Source of the DNA: Macrobrachium rosenbergii
Lineage: Eukaryota > Arthropoda > Malacostraca > Decapoda > Palaemonidae
Assembly (NCBI RefSeq): GCF_040412425.1
Contig: NC_089767.1
Span: forward strand, 41,709,509 to 41,773,508
DNA length: 64,000 bases
Direction of reading: 5' to 3'
Below the pieces are notes generated by a model. The model did not search any database. It was given only the letters and a program-made list of their open reading frames with translations, and was not told where the DNA came from. Shown here piece after piece: positions 42,655 to 54,370 of this stretch. Position numbers and translations under genes: made by a program. The first letter of the stretch is position 1. Each line of letters starts with the position of its first letter.

Positions 42655-42974
42655 CGAGAAGAATAAAGTATCCTAATCCGTAATCCTGCGTGTTTTTAAT
42701 CCATAATGCTGGAAGTGTTTTAGGACAAAATGCTGTCCATTCATCTTTCAATTACCAACTTAGGAATGCTTTATGAACCCATTATTACCTTTAAAGATAA
42801 CGGTTAATAGAGTTTTAAAAGTCATGCCACTGACTATAAACTGTCAACCTCTGCAGTATCTGTTTCCGAGAAATGGCTTTGCTTAGGGCTAAATGTTGGA
42901 TGAGATGACATGTAGATATTAACGTGGCTTGTTATTTGACTTGATGCTAATCCAAATTTATTTGAATGTTTTTC

Positions 42975-42977
<3 letters not shown>
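42655..42977. other. Non-coding unique sequence
   Basis: No feature recognised. Confidence 0.4.
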
Positions 42978-43374
<397 letters not shown>

Positions 43375-43666
43375 CAGCAGCAAAAAGGCGAGGAAGGACT
43401 GCTGTAACATTCAGGGACTTCAGAAAAAGTTCATGGTGCAACGGAAATGAGATTATTCGTGGAACAAGAAAAGTCGAAAGCGCAAGAAAGGTACAAATAA
43501 AAGACAGATGCGGTTTAAAGATTAACACAGTTAATAACCAGGGAACCCAACAACAATGCAGGCAAGTTAGGGAGGACTGGAAGGTGTGCGCAGAAGGTCG
43601 AGGCAGCTGAGATTGTGAGAGTGTTCTGCGCAGGCAAAGGGAGGAACTTGACAATGTTTGTTCTTA

Positions 43667-43670
<4 letters not shown>
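43375..43670. other. Non-coding unique sequence
   Basis: Purine-rich; searched for an upstream TTLL2 exon without success. Confidence 0.4.
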
Positions 43671-43757
<87 letters not shown>

Positions 43758-43770
43758 AAGAGAGAGAAGA
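43671..43770. repeat. (CT)n(AT)n(AG)n compound microsatellite
   Basis: CT, AT and AG tracts in succession; the CT and AG flanks are complementary, so the block can fold back. Confidence 0.95.
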
Positions 43771-44189
43771 AGAAGAGAGTACTTCAGTGTTCCGGCGACC
43801 AGGATTGCAGATGTGTTCGAAATATACGATTGCAACGTGTATCATATGATTTTATATGATTTTAGATTACAATAAAGCCTATTTATCTTCGTATACATAC
43901 ACACACTGCTATATATACGATAAATACACTCGTGTATATATATGTATATATATACATACACACACATATATATATACATCCAAAAGTTATTCAATACATA
44001 TCAAGACTAATTCTTCTTAAAGAGGGCGAATAGACACGGGCATTATGTCTGTTTAATCCTCTAGAGCAAGAAAAAAAATTAATAAAGGCAATCTTCATGA
44101 TAATGGCTATATATCTTTAGAATACTCATGTTACAACAAAAGATTAATTACGTATATAAAGCATAACACTGCATGGAGCTGCCTAAACT
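43771..44189. other. Non-coding unique sequence
   Basis: No feature recognised. Confidence 0.4.
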
Positions 44190-44460
44190 GCATATAGAGT
44201 TTAGGCCGAAGGCCAAGCGCTGGGAACTATGAGGTCATTCAGCGCTGAAACGGAAATTGACAGTATAAAGGTTTGAAAGGTGTAGCTGAAGGAAAATTTC
44301 GCAGTTGCACTATGACTCAATTTTTAAGAGAGGGTAGAAAATAAGATGGAAGAAAGAGAATATGAATGGAGGAGGTACAATAAAAGATCTGCAAAGGACC
44401 TTAAGTAATGCCTACAGTGTACCGCATGAGATGCACTGACGACACTACTCCCCTACGGGA
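44190..44460 (+). mobile_element. Family A dispersed element
   Basis: TTTAGGCCGAAGGCCAAGCG, CTGGGAACTATGAGGTCATT, GAAACGGAAATTGACAGTAT, AGAGGGTAGAAAATAAGATG and TAATGCCTACAGTGTACCGC. The GGGGTTGCAGCTAGGGG block is deleted. Confidence 0.92.
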
Positions 44461-45245
44461 GTGAGCTGTTTAAAGTAAAGGTAAGGAAATCCAACATCAA
44501 ACTTCCGTGCGTATCTAATTCCCGCCACTCTCGAGATTTAACTAAATGCCTTGCCTATTGTATTTTCAGCACTGTGGTTACTAGGTAGCGTGCGGGTCTC
44601 ATTAATAAATAAACACGGCCCTGTTATCACGTGAGTCACGAGAATTTCTTGATTACACTTTTCCTTTATACTATTCACAATAACATTTGTACGCAATTTT
44701 AAATCCTTGCCCATTTTTCCTTCTCGGAGTGCGCCAGATTGGTCTCTTCTCTCACGTAAAAAAGGTCAGTTATTGTCTTCACCTTATGGAAGTGGATTAC
44801 GGTTTCACCCGTGGCTGTCTGCCTGTGGTGGCAGAATATCTCAAAGGCAAGAGAAGGAAGACTAATTAAACTTTGTAAGTATTTATTCCTTGTGTGACCT
44901 TCTCCAGGTGATAAAACTTTTGGGACTAAAAGATTTAGTGTTAACCTTTTGTTTTCAGCTATGAACCCATTTCTCCCAGCAGTTAATCAACCCTAGAAGG
45001 CCGACAAATGTATGTATATCTCAAGTTTCAGCGAGTTTTGTTTAATCGATATTCAACCTCACAAACATAGTGACAGGAATTTTCCCCAGTCGAATGTTCC
45101 AAATTCGGTTACACATTTGAGTGGTCTTTGCGGAGGTGTGTTGACACTGAGCGCTGTTTTCGTTACTATGCTTATTCTCCTTTTCTTGTGTTTATTTTTT
45201 CAATACTATTTTCATGCTCCTTCCCTTGTATTATTTTCTTCCAAG
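44461..45245. other. Putative intron upstream of the first visible TTLL2 exon
   Basis: Read in three frames on + for the conserved tubulin-ligase start (an F-R-x-D/H-E type block that should precede the ERGW motif). None was found, so the upstream exon must lie further 5' or be lost. The acceptor at its end has a pyrimidine-rich tract before AAG. Confidence 0.4.
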
Positions 45246-45383
45246 GTCTGTGTGGAACGCGGATGGCGGGTGTGGGAAGGCGCCATCGAAGGGGACGACT
45301 GGAATGGATCAGGACCTTCGTGGCATGTTTGGTGGCGTCACGGGTTTCCTCCGGGCGTCTACAGGAGGCTTAAGCCCTTCCAG
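45246..45383 (+). CDS. TTLL2: TTLL2 exon a
   Basis: Phase 0 at both ends, 46 codons. It encodes VCVERGW and DDWN, matching the ERGW/W-N-L-Y-W region of the family, though the following W-x-x-H-G-F segment is diverged. Acceptor CTTCCAAG, donor CAG|GTTATT (weak). Starting the gene here is not implied; this is the first exon that can be recognised. Confidence 0.75.
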
Positions 45384-48300
45384 GTTATTACTCAGATGAG
45401 TTAATTGTGCCATGAAATGAACTCGTCATCATATGAACATGAGAGATATGAAAACCTCATTCCATTTACGTTTATCAAACCAAGATTGGAACTGGGTCTA
45501 AGCTTAGTTTAGAACCATGAGCTGTAATAGCCTACCCAGTAACACGCAATGTTTTGTTGCACTGAGAGCCAGCTGACGTTTATTGCTTATTGGATGTAGT
45601 AAGTGGAGTTACATCAGCCTTAAGCTATGAGAATTGCAGATCCTCGTGACAAAAAAAAAATCTAATCGTGATGAATGAACTTCGTGGTGAGCTAAGAAAC
45701 AATTACGCCACAAGTCATCAGCAGAAGCACCGACAATATTAGGCTATAAGCTCACCGTCGGTTATTGCCGCTGATGTTACTTCTAATTATGGTTAGCTGG
45801 AACAATTTCTCTTTAATCCTTTTTGACAATTCGTATGACAGTTTCCCTTTAATAAAAATCGTTGCATGTATCATTATCTTTCGTTCTTAAAAATGTATTT
45901 AACCGGCATTTGAGTCCTCACGAATGTGACATTGCTCGTAAGTTTAGTTTGGAATTTCTTGGCTGTGAAAGCCTTAGGCTAAGGGATCAGCTTTTTCTAT
46001 TTTTCATACGACCAGCTAACATTTCTAGCCTTATATTATTTTGTTGTTTCAAAATTTATGAATTAGTAATAAGAATAAACTATAACGTTTGAGCTTCTTC
46101 GGTTTTGAATGGGTCGATGAATTTTCTTTCCTAAAGACGAAAGAAAAAATTATTGAATGTTTTTCTTATTTATTCAGTTATATCAGCTTTACAATTTCAC
46201 AGGGGTGAGATTTGCATAACATTAATCTTAAGCTTAACTTATCATCCCTTTGTAAATCTCTGTATCTTTTATTTTAATTTTAGTTCTCAGACCTTACTGG
46301 TCAAAATCTCACCAAGTAACTAAAATAGACATTTGGCCTTCACAAGAACTCTTTTAGTTTCAGGAAGGTTACCAACCCAAACTTCGTGCAAAACTCTCAC
46401 ATTGCATGTAAAAATCAGGATCTGTATTCCAGAATTTTATCACTGTAGCTAAAAAGCTGACAAACTATAGGCCTACAAACTTTGCGGTAGGAAAATTTGG
46501 GTTCGGAAGCACTAGACGCTTGCTCACAACCAGACAACTAGAGTATTCTGTTATGTTTAGTACTCTTCAGTAGTACTATATTATTTACATTCTATTCCCT
46601 TATGTGTCTTTCGTCAGGACTATTGCACAGCTTGTAATAAAAAAAAAACCTAACCTCCTGCTAACCATTTCCAGGTAATCAACCACATCCCTAGAGCGAA
46701 TGGACTTTGCAAGAAGGACAGTCTCGCACGATCCCTGCAGAAGATGAAGCACGTGTTTGGGTCTATATTCGACTTCATGTGAGTTGGATTTCTGGTTCTA
46801 AAACTAGTCAGAACTTTTCAACGTTCCACAGACATCGGTCTAAACCAGTGGTTCTTGACCTTGGTGGCGCAAGCCCTAGGGAAACATTAAAAATTCTCTA
46901 ATTATATTCATTATATTCTCTTAAACATTCACCCACGCACTCAAGATCTAGTAGCTGAGAAGCAGTGTCAAAATATCTCACTAATTTATTCTCGAAAGAA
47001 TAAAAACCCCTTCTCTTTTTTTCCATTTTCCTTTAAATCTCGGAGGGAATTTAACTCATAGATGCAAGGGGAAGGTGGGGAGTGGAGGAAGGACCAACTC
47101 TTAGAGGGGGCGTGGTAATAAAAAGGTTAAGAACCACTGGTCTAAACCTTTACATAATAAACTGAGGATCTAAACGTCTCTTTGAAGCTAATTCATTCCT
47201 ACAACTCAGTGACGTTTTGACTCTTCCAGCATGTGATATACATCCATGACTGATAAGACACTTTATTTCATTCTTTTTCGGAATCATGAGTAACTCCTTA
47301 CCTGCTTAGTAGTTGTACTCAACTGGCAACCGTAGATCACACGGGCAGTAATAAAATACCTTGACTCACGACGCCCTGCTTGAATTTATATCTCTGTGAA
47401 CACAAATAAATAAGACTTAGAAACATCTCACAGCTGTAATTAAAAAAATCTTGTTGACAATAAACAGCAAGTACAAGAATTAGGCGCACAATCAATAGAC
47501 GTATAATTCATCAGACCACTGGAGTAGAACAGGGAAAGTTCTCATGCACTTTTCTCATCTTTTTCTGCAGACCGGCCACTTACCTCCTGCCCTGCGAATA
47601 CACAAAGCTGGTTGCCGAGTACACCCGCCTTATGTATCACCAGAACAAAGCAGACCAGAGTGCCAAAAATCAGATGGCACTAGGGCAACACGTCGGCCTA
47701 GGTGTCTCCTCTGCCCTGCCTTCAGGACAAGTGTCTGTGGATAACACGCCCCAGAACATCTGGATCTGCAAGCCTATTGGAAGCTCCCAGGGCCGGGGCA
47801 TAACTATTTTTCAGGTGAGATAATTATTCCTTCTTGATAACGCACAAAGACACACGTAAATCCAAACGTTTTCCTCAAGTCATAAAGTGGAAAGTGCAAG
47901 ATCTGTCTAACTTGAGCAGTTTCACCTTATAGCTTTTCTTTTTCATACTGTCATTACATCATTAAACTGACACTGATTCCCTTGTTTTTTACTATTTTAA
48001 ACGTCTTTAGCTTTACTTTATTTAATAGTGCATCAGATCATTTAGTTTTATGTTTCTGGAGGTGAAAGTTTTCTTCTTCTTCCGTAGGATCTTCATGAAC
48101 TGAGCTACGGATCGAGCGCTGTCGTGCAGCGTTACATCGGCAACCCGCTTCTAGTAGGAGGCTACAAGTGTGATGTTCGCCTCTATGTCTTGGTCACTTC
48201 CTTTCTTCCACTTCTTCCACATCACCGTCTACTTTCTTTTTATTGTCTGAAGGCATCTGTCCGTCACTTTTTTTGGTTTTTCTGTCCACCCTCAGATCTT

Positions 48301-48675
48301 AAACTCGATTGCGCCGGCGCATTTTTTACTTGTTTTATTTGCGCAAGCAATAATATTCATCATATTGAACGTCAGATAAGTTATTAATTCTGTTTGTTTT
48401 CAGAGTTAAAGCGTCTGAGTTCAAAAAGAACAAGATGGCTGTTGTCTGGCCTCTACCTAGTCTGACAAACTCGAAGTTGGTCGCTCTCGTAAGACTAGAG
48501 AGAGACATTGTTGCCAACTTTTCATAATTTAAACAAGGGAAACATTCAGTGATGCTGATATGGGCGCCTGGCTTGTCGTTTTGAACATCCAGTTTCTCTT
48601 AAGACCTTAACTTTGGTATATAGTCTATTTCGCCTTCAACACTTAACACTTATATACAGTAGGCCTATATGTGTG

Positions 48676-48758
<83 letters not shown>

Positions 48759-50778
48759 ATGGAGAAAACAATTGAATTCTATTAATCAATTTTACCTTAT
48801 TTGTTTTTTTTTCAGATTTGGAACAGAAAAATATAACTTATCTTCCCTCGACAACATCTTCAGCCATCTTACCAACACTTCACTCAACAAACTGGCGCCC
48901 GGTTACAGAACAGAGAAGGAGAGGGTCGGAGCAGGTGAGAATCTCTTTCTGAAGGAAAAAAAAAAACATTTTTTAGCAAGTTCTGTTGACACTGTCTCTT
49001 TTTTCCACTGTGTTACTTCTTTCCGAACAGCATTTCAGAGAATAATATTGCCATATATACCACTGCCTTCGAAATACAGTACTGCATTCTTTGATTATTG
49101 TACAACAGAACATAATGTCTGTTAAAAGCTATCAGATAGAACTAAAGACAGTACAGTGGGAACTAAAACCGACTCTGTTTCTTCTTTCCCAACAGCATTG
49201 CAGAGAATAATATTCCCATATACCACTGTCTGTGAAATACAGTACTGCAATCTTTGATTTTTGTACAATAGAACACAGTGACAGAACTAAAGGCAGTACA
49301 GTGGGAACTAAAACTGACTTTCTGTGAATACGTGATAACACGAAACAAGAAAACGCCAGGTATCTGATACTTGATAACACCCACCCTCCTTCCAGGTTGC
49401 AAATGGACAGTTCGTGAGCTTCGCCGTTACTTGGAAAGCACTGGCCAACGCGATTGGTTGCTCTGGCAACGTGTATGTGTCATGGTCTCTTTAACCCTCA
49501 TAACACAAGTTGGTCATGTTCCCCACCACCACAACTGCTTCGAACTCTATGGTTTTGATATTCTGGTGAGTAGTGCTCGACCTGTGTAAGGCTACTTGAA
49601 AAAGATCCTGTATATAGGTATTTTGGTCAAGAGGGAAAATACCAAGAGGCCGTACTGACTTCTGTAGCTCTATATCTCGTAGTTTACTCTCATAGGCCTA
49701 CTTTTTTAAAAGTTTGGCATGGTTGTCTTTAATTAACAAAATGCAGCATAAACTCACTTTATTTTCCTTACAGATTGATGACACCTTAACGCCATCTCTG
49801 CTGGAAGTGAATCGATGCCCATCGCTTAGCTACGACTGTGATGTCGACAGAGTGGTGAAAAAGCCAATGCTGCATCATCTGTTCGATCTTCTGGGTCCTC
49901 CCAAAATTTCTGAGCCACTTGGAAGGGCACTCAAGCCTCCTGTTCTCATTCTGTTGACCCGCGACAAAAATCACAACAAGAAAGATGCCGACAAAGAGGT
50001 CTCCGTCATAAGTAGTGAAGTTTTCAGTGCCTTCGATTCCCATAAATATGACAAACTCATGGATAACATTGAAATGTACAAACCCACCAGAAAGAAGAGA
50101 AACGCCAGAAGCAGTGTTTGTGAGGATTGCGAGGACGGCTCCTACAGAATCACTGAGATCCCTTCCGAAACGCGTTTCTCGTCCTCGGCGAGCTCTAGCG
50201 TCGAAAATCTGAGGGAGAGTAAGAAGGAATCGTTCAAAACCTCGAACCCCAAGGCCTTGAGTACATCGAGCAGCTCTCGCGGCGTGGGTAGCCGCCGTCG
50301 CCGGTCCATATCGTCCTTTACCGGGACGACTCACGACCCTATGGTGCCCGAAGAGCTCAGTCTCGACACTTTCGTCCCTGTGACCTTCAACACAACCTTC
50401 CAGAGGGTCCGCCGCCAGTTCCTCAACAGTCAGGGCGGTAAAAACTTCATGTCGCTGAGCAAAGTGGGCAGAGGTCAATTTCTAGACCTCTCCGGGCGCC
50501 CTCGGCCACCGTCATCGAGGCGTGGCGACGGCCGAGGTCCCCAGCGATGCCCAGCTCGATGTGGGGACTGGGTGAGGATATTCCCGTACAACGCAGCGAC
50601 GCTGCACGCGAGTAAAGACCCCCTCTACACCAAGACTCTGGTAGCCGAGCTCCACAAATATAAACGCCTCTGCGAAAAGGTGTTCCGAGAAAACCCGAGC
50701 AGTTCGGATGACGCCCTCAACGCCCTGGTCCAGAAAATCTTGTGGAGGGACAATGTCATCTGGGTACCGAAAACGTAA
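45246..50778 (+). CDS. TTLL2: TTLL2-like tubulin ligase family enzyme (partial, seven exons, probably damaged)
   Basis: Members of the tubulin-tyrosine-ligase-like family are ATP-grasp enzymes that add amino acids, usually glutamate, to tubulin tails in cilia, centrioles and sperm. Seven exons give ERGW and DDWN (exon a), an N-H-x-P motif and [14 protein letters not shown] (b), [15 protein letters not shown] with the ATP-binding lysine (c), [20 protein letters not shown] (d), HLTNTSLNK (e), [11 protein letters not shown] with the metal-binding Asp (f), and [10 protein letters not shown] with the metal-binding Glu and Asn (g). The C-terminal [17 protein letters not shown] resembles the vertebrate TTLL2 tail, which decides TTLL2 over TTLL6 or TTLL13. 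Joins a-b, b-c, c-d, e-f and f-g keep frame. Exon d is frameshifted and interrupted, so this copy may be a pseudogene or carry a sequencing error. The N-terminal exon(s) were not found. Subfamily assignment is inferred from remembered family features. Confidence 0.85.
46675..46778 (+). CDS. TTLL2: TTLL2 exon b
   Basis: 104 bp, acceptor TTTCCAG, donor AT|GTGAGT. It encodes [18 protein letters not shown], then [16 protein letters not shown], corresponding to the family's N-H-x-P/G ... L-x-x-K-D-x-L motif. A hAT MITE lies 68 bp beyond its donor. Confidence 0.88.
46838..47147 (-). mobile_element. hAT MITE in TTLL2 intron, perfect 8-bp target duplication
   Basis: Element body 46846-47139 (294 bp). 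Left CAGTGGTTCTTGACC, right GGTTAAGAACCACTG. The flanks 46838-46845 and 47140-47147 are both GTCTAAAC, an exact hAT-type 8-bp duplication. It is in reverse orientation relative to the copy at 31.1 kb and non-coding. Confidence 0.95.
47571..47814 (+). CDS. TTLL2: TTLL2 exon c
   Basis: 244 bp. Acceptor TTTCTGCAG, donor CAG|GTGAGA. It completes the codon split after exon b to give [19 protein letters not shown], then ends in [19 protein letters not shown]. Lys of KP and the S-x-G-R-G-I loop bind ATP in this family. The frame is open throughout. Confidence 0.93.
48088..48230 (+). CDS. TTLL2: TTLL2 exon d, disrupted
   Basis: Acceptor TTCTTCCGTAG. The in-frame part encodes [20 protein letters not shown], then [19 protein letters not shown], a textbook ATP-grasp segment. 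After CTTCCA at 48205-48210 a second CTTCCA follows. Removing ten bases (48212-48221, TTCTTCCACA) would read P-L-T-V-Y, exactly the family motif; as it stands the frame is shifted. Immediately after this, family B sequence begins and no consensus GT donor is present. The next expected residues (Y-x-x-E-G-L-V-R) are absent before exon e. Confidence 0.8.
48231..48333 (+). mobile_element. Family B element, internally deleted, inside TTLL2 exon d
   Basis: Retains the 5' part (ATCTGTCCGTCACTTTTTTT, TCTGTCCACCCTCAGATCTT) joined directly to the 3' end (AAACTCGATTGCGCCGGCGC, ATTTTTTACTTG). About 270 bp including the long stem is missing. Its 5' boundary is blurred; similarity may start at 48231 or 48241. 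Confidence 0.85.
48676..48756. repeat. (AT)n microsatellite in TTLL2 intron
   Basis: AT repeat 60 bp before the exon e acceptor. Confidence 0.97.
48816..48934 (+). CDS. TTLL2: TTLL2 exon e
   Basis: 119 bp. Acceptor TTTTTTTTTCAG, donor GCAG|GTGAGA. It encodes [20 protein letters not shown] then [24 protein letters not shown] is the family's nucleotide-binding motif. The first base completes a codon that should be Arg of the E-G-L-V-R motif, whose preceding part is missing from exon d. Confidence 0.92.
49000..49330. repeat. Tandem duplication in TTLL2 intron, about 170 bp unit
   Basis: TTCTTTCC-AACAGCATT-CAG then AGAATAATATT and AATACAGTACTGCA-TCTTTG occur near 49017 and 49181; AACTAAAG-CAGTACAGTGGG occurs near 49140 and 49285. 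Confidence 0.88.
49396..49565 (+). CDS. TTLL2: TTLL2 exon f
   Basis: 170 bp. Acceptor CCTCCTTCCAG, donor CTG|GTGAGT. It encodes [27 protein letters not shown] and [11 protein letters not shown]. The G-C-K-W start and C-F-E-L-x-G-F-D end are family hallmarks; the Asp coordinates magnesium. Confidence 0.94.
49774..50778 (+). CDS. TTLL2: TTLL2 exon g (terminal)
   Basis: Acceptor TTTTCCTTACAG, stop TAA at 50776-50778. It starts [20 protein letters not shown] (catalytic Glu and Asn) and continues into a low-complexity, Ser/Arg-rich tail, which is poorly conserved in the family. It ends with [17 protein letters not shown] and a charged helix. The long frame extends upstream to 49714, but the acceptor fixes the true start of the exon. 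Composition is clearly more GC-rich than the flanks. Confidence 0.93.
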   Translation: MDDTLTPSLLEVNRCPSLSYDCDVDRVVKKPMLHHLFDLLGPPKISEPLGRALKPPVLILLTRDKNHNKKDADKEVSVISSEVFSAFDSHKYDKLMDNIEMYKPTRKKRNARSSVCEDCEDGSYRITEIPSETRFSSSASSSVENLRESKKESFKTSNPKALSTSSSSRGVGSRRRRSISSFTGTTHDPMVPEELSLDTFVPVTFNTTFQRVRRQFLNSQGGKNFMSLSKVGRGQFLDLSGRPRPPSSRRGDGRGPQRCPARCGDWVRIFPYNAATLHASKDPLYTKTLVAELHKYKRLCEKVFRENPSSSDDALNALVQKILWRDNVIWVPKT

Positions 50779-53700
50779 CCTTTACTGACGCCATATAGTG
50801 ACAGCGAAATGGTGTAAAACCAACCGTACAGTCTTCTTAGAGAGTTTGACAATAGATTTAGTTAGGACATCTCCGTTGCCTACTTCTTAATATAGTTATT
50901 CATGTGACCACTGCCAAACCATCTTAAATACATATATGTAGCTTATATAAATGAGAGATTATAATCTCACGTGATTTTGTGCCTTTACATGGTGAGTCCA
51001 TTTGAGAGATGGATTGTTTTAGTGATATTGTAGGAGTTTCCCTTTGGATTAGGTATGTAGGATATGGTGACTGATATTTAGAGTGTCGGTAAAGCATATT
51101 GTAGTTACTCGTATCGCCACCATGATAATCTAACAGGTTTATATTTACCTGTTTCAGTTTTTGAAATAATGATTACAGTATATTAGGTCTGCTGCCATAA
51201 TTTAAAAAAATAAGAGCTAAGTTAGAATGATGGAACTGTTTTTCCTCTATACTGCCACAAACTTCCACTTTCTTCCTCAATATACGTATGTCAAAAAAGA
51301 CTTAGAAATAGTCTGAGCGTCCACCATGGTAATGTAGTCAGTTGCGCAGCCACCTAGACGTAATCTTGTGGTTGCTGATTCCCTTCTTGTTTGAGGGATT
51401 GTATGGAAGCTGTGGTGTTAGAATTAGTCAAATCTAGTTATATCATAGTTACTCTGAAAATAGTTTCTTGAAATCTTGAGTGTATGAACCTTTTTTTGGT
51501 GTTAAGGTTACTGATGCAGTTACAAATAGACCAGCGCTGCCAGAGTAGTACTAGAGTTCTCGACGACGCTAAAACAAAGTCGAGGTGTCAGTCGAGTTTC
51601 GCCGTTCTTACAAGCTTATCAAAATATCAGAGCGTATACTACTTTCAGTATGTTTAGAAACACTGGCAGTTATTGACTCGCTTTATCTATTGCCGAGATT
51701 CACAAGTGTAAACAAAAACAGGTTAGTAGCAACAAGAGCTGTTGACTTCAAAATCCCAGCTAGACTAAAGAGTCCCGTTGACACTGTTTGTACTTCTTTT
51801 ACATTTGCTGCAAGCAGACGAATCACGGCTTAGCTTATTAAATGAAAATTATGATAGGTAACTGCCATGTCTCCCATGTATTGTACGTTAAAGAGTCAAT
51901 TAGCGTTGTTGACATGCTCCTCAAAGTTTAGGATTCAGTTTAGACAATCCACAGGCTGAAAAACGGTAGATTTATTAGCTTGTAGGTAACCTTGCCTTAG
52001 ACTCATAGTTTATAGTTAATAAGATCAGAAATAGAATTCTCTTTCAGTGACACACATTTTTCCCATCTTCAATCACAGATAATTAGAATAATTAAGAATC
52101 TTCATGTTTTTCTAAAGCTAACCGGGAGTCGCCAAACAATGTTTCTCTAGCTAGTACAAAGTATCCAAAGAAACTGTAGTCTTCATCAAGCCCTTTAGAC
52201 AGCTACCTAAGCCTAGAATCTTAAGACCTTCTAGTGATAGCAGAGGGGTGGCCAGAAATAGTCACAGGCAAAAAGTCAGAAAAAGTCACAGTTTTGGCTA
52301 GGAAAAAAAACCACAGGAAAATAGTCACTTTAATTTATGGTAGCAATTAAAGTAATGAAACAGAAAATATTTTGGATCTTTCCCAGATAGTGACCCCCAA
52401 GGGTTTTCGGGGATCGTTATCTAAGACTAATATTTCTTGGGGGTCATTATCTTTATGATATTTTACAGTCTTTTGTTTATGTTTTCTCGGTAATCCCCAA
52501 CGGGCTCGTACTAAACATGCCGCAAAGGTGGGTACATACCAGGTTAAAACCCTTGGGGGTCACTATCTAGGAAAGATTAATGTGACTTTTTTCCTGTGAC
52601 TTTTTAACCTGGATTCAGTAGAGGTATTGTCATGTCACCTGACTGATTCAGACTTTTCGTGGAAACTTCCCCCAGGCGTTTGCAATTTTCTAAACAATAT
52701 TTGAGAGGGAGTAACATGAGACTATGAAAAAATGCAGCTTGATAGATGAGCAAACTAATTAACAGAAAACATCACGATTTTGTCTTGAGCTTTCCTTTAG
52801 CAACAGTAACTAGTCTAATCAGAATTTCGGATGGGAAATCAGTAAGTCGTCCAAATAAGAGCTTCATGAAATACATTAAGATCTCTAACCGGCAACCGAG
52901 GATATTTTATGGGAGTTGAAGAGCCACAAGCGTCATGAGAATAGAGCATCTCTTTGACAGCGTTAAGTGCTACAGAATTAAACATTTTTCCCCTCATTAA
53001 ATCACTCACAATATTCTGTTATCACTGTATATGCTAAAAAACTTAACACATCAGCATTTTTTTAAAATGTCTATTTGCTAAAATCACTCATGTCTGGTTT
53101 GCTGGGAAACTGATATAGGCCTAATGTATAAGAATTTCAATCATCAAATGATACTACCATAAGACTTTTGAAGAAACTATTACCAGAATAAAAATTACGG
53201 AAGCATCTACACTGAGAGTATTAGGTGACCGAAGAGTTTTAAAAAGCAGTCAATTCTGTTCTAGTAAATAGCAATTCAGATCACTGGAGTGTTTTGATAT
53301 AACCTTGAGAAAGTCGTTTTAAGCAACTCTAGAACAATTCATTCACTTACTTGTTTTGTTAGCTAGTGAACAGCACATGAAGTTTTCAGGCACAATAATA
53401 TTCAATTAAAAGACATCAGAAGACTTTCAACGATAGTATTTTCTGTTCTGGCCCAGAAGACACGATTACAGACCCATAACACCTCCCTTGCTCCCTCCCC
53501 CCAGTGACCACCGAGTAGCTGACAGCGAGTGGTGGCGTATAGACAATCATTCTTTGATGGTTCTTTATTCAGTCATTATTATAAAAAAATATATACATAT
53601 GCAAATGACCGAGAATATAGGTAAATGAATCACATAATATAAGAAAATAATATATTTAACGGCAATAAACCCCTATAAAGAGGGTGGAAAAATTTTCCAC

Positions 53701-54370
53701 AATTGTGTGGCTGACAGTAAAACGAAGACCACCATTTCTGCACCAGATCATCCTGTGCATGAAGATTTCCACACCGGAAGCCAGATTCCCACGTTTCGGC
53801 AACACTTGGTTGATTAGTGCTATAGCTTGTCGATTAATTATTAGCATATAAGTAATTATTCGCTAAAATTGCCAATTTGCTAATTGTTAGCAATATGTGA
53901 TATGTTAGTCACAGTTTTGGTTAGTACCTGCAAGTAAAAAAATGCCCACCCAGTCATACTGACAAGTGAATGCCAGTAAGTTAATCCGTCCATAGCTTCG
54001 GTTACTATTGGTTACTGGAGTGTAGGGTACTGCATTCATCACAATGTAGCAAATGACTTCGGTTGCATTTGTAAGTACTTTATGGTAACTTGTGTTAATT
54101 TCAAACTGTTGTTTATGCATACTGCTGGTACATCACTGATGCTCATAAGTTATTTAAGTGATTACAGTTCAGTTTGCCAGTAGAATATACTTATTGATTA
54201 TTTCAGAACTTCTTTACAAGCAACTGTTGATGTGTTGACGAACAATTAGTTCAGTTCTCAGGAATGTGCTGCTATACCTTGTTAGAAATTCTTTGGTGAT
54301 GCAATACAATAATATAACTCCCTTTGACTGCAGGTTTCCTCATGTTATTGCATATAATAAAGTTGTTGCA
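50779..54370 (+). other. Downstream of TTLL2: possible long 3' UTR, then intergenic
   Basis: Unique AT-rich sequence without open frames of note. Possible polyadenylation signals AATAAA occur near 53188, 53665 and 54355; the last is followed by GTTGTTGC and an A-run. None can be confirmed without transcript data. Confidence 0.4.
52262..52605. mobile_element. Foldback/MITE element with nested inverted repeats
   Basis: ATCTTTCCCAGATAGTGACC then CCCAAGGGTTTT (52376-52407) is mirrored by AAAACCCTTGGGGGTCACTA then TCTAGGAAAGAT (52545-52576). Outside it, CCACAGGAAAATAGTCAC (near 52310) and AAAAAGTCACAG (near 52280) are mirrored by GTGACTTTTTTCCTGTGACT (near 52581). A third TTGGGGGTCATTATCT lies inside. 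Confidence 0.82.

Noticed and set aside
44687..44869. 60-residue + frame as an upstream TTLL2 exon
   Set aside because: Contains no motif of the tubulin ligase family and lacks a donor compatible with exon a.
49786..50478. 230-residue - strand frame
   Set aside because: Antisense shadow of the terminal TTLL2 exon, whose + strand frame has conserved catalytic motifs.
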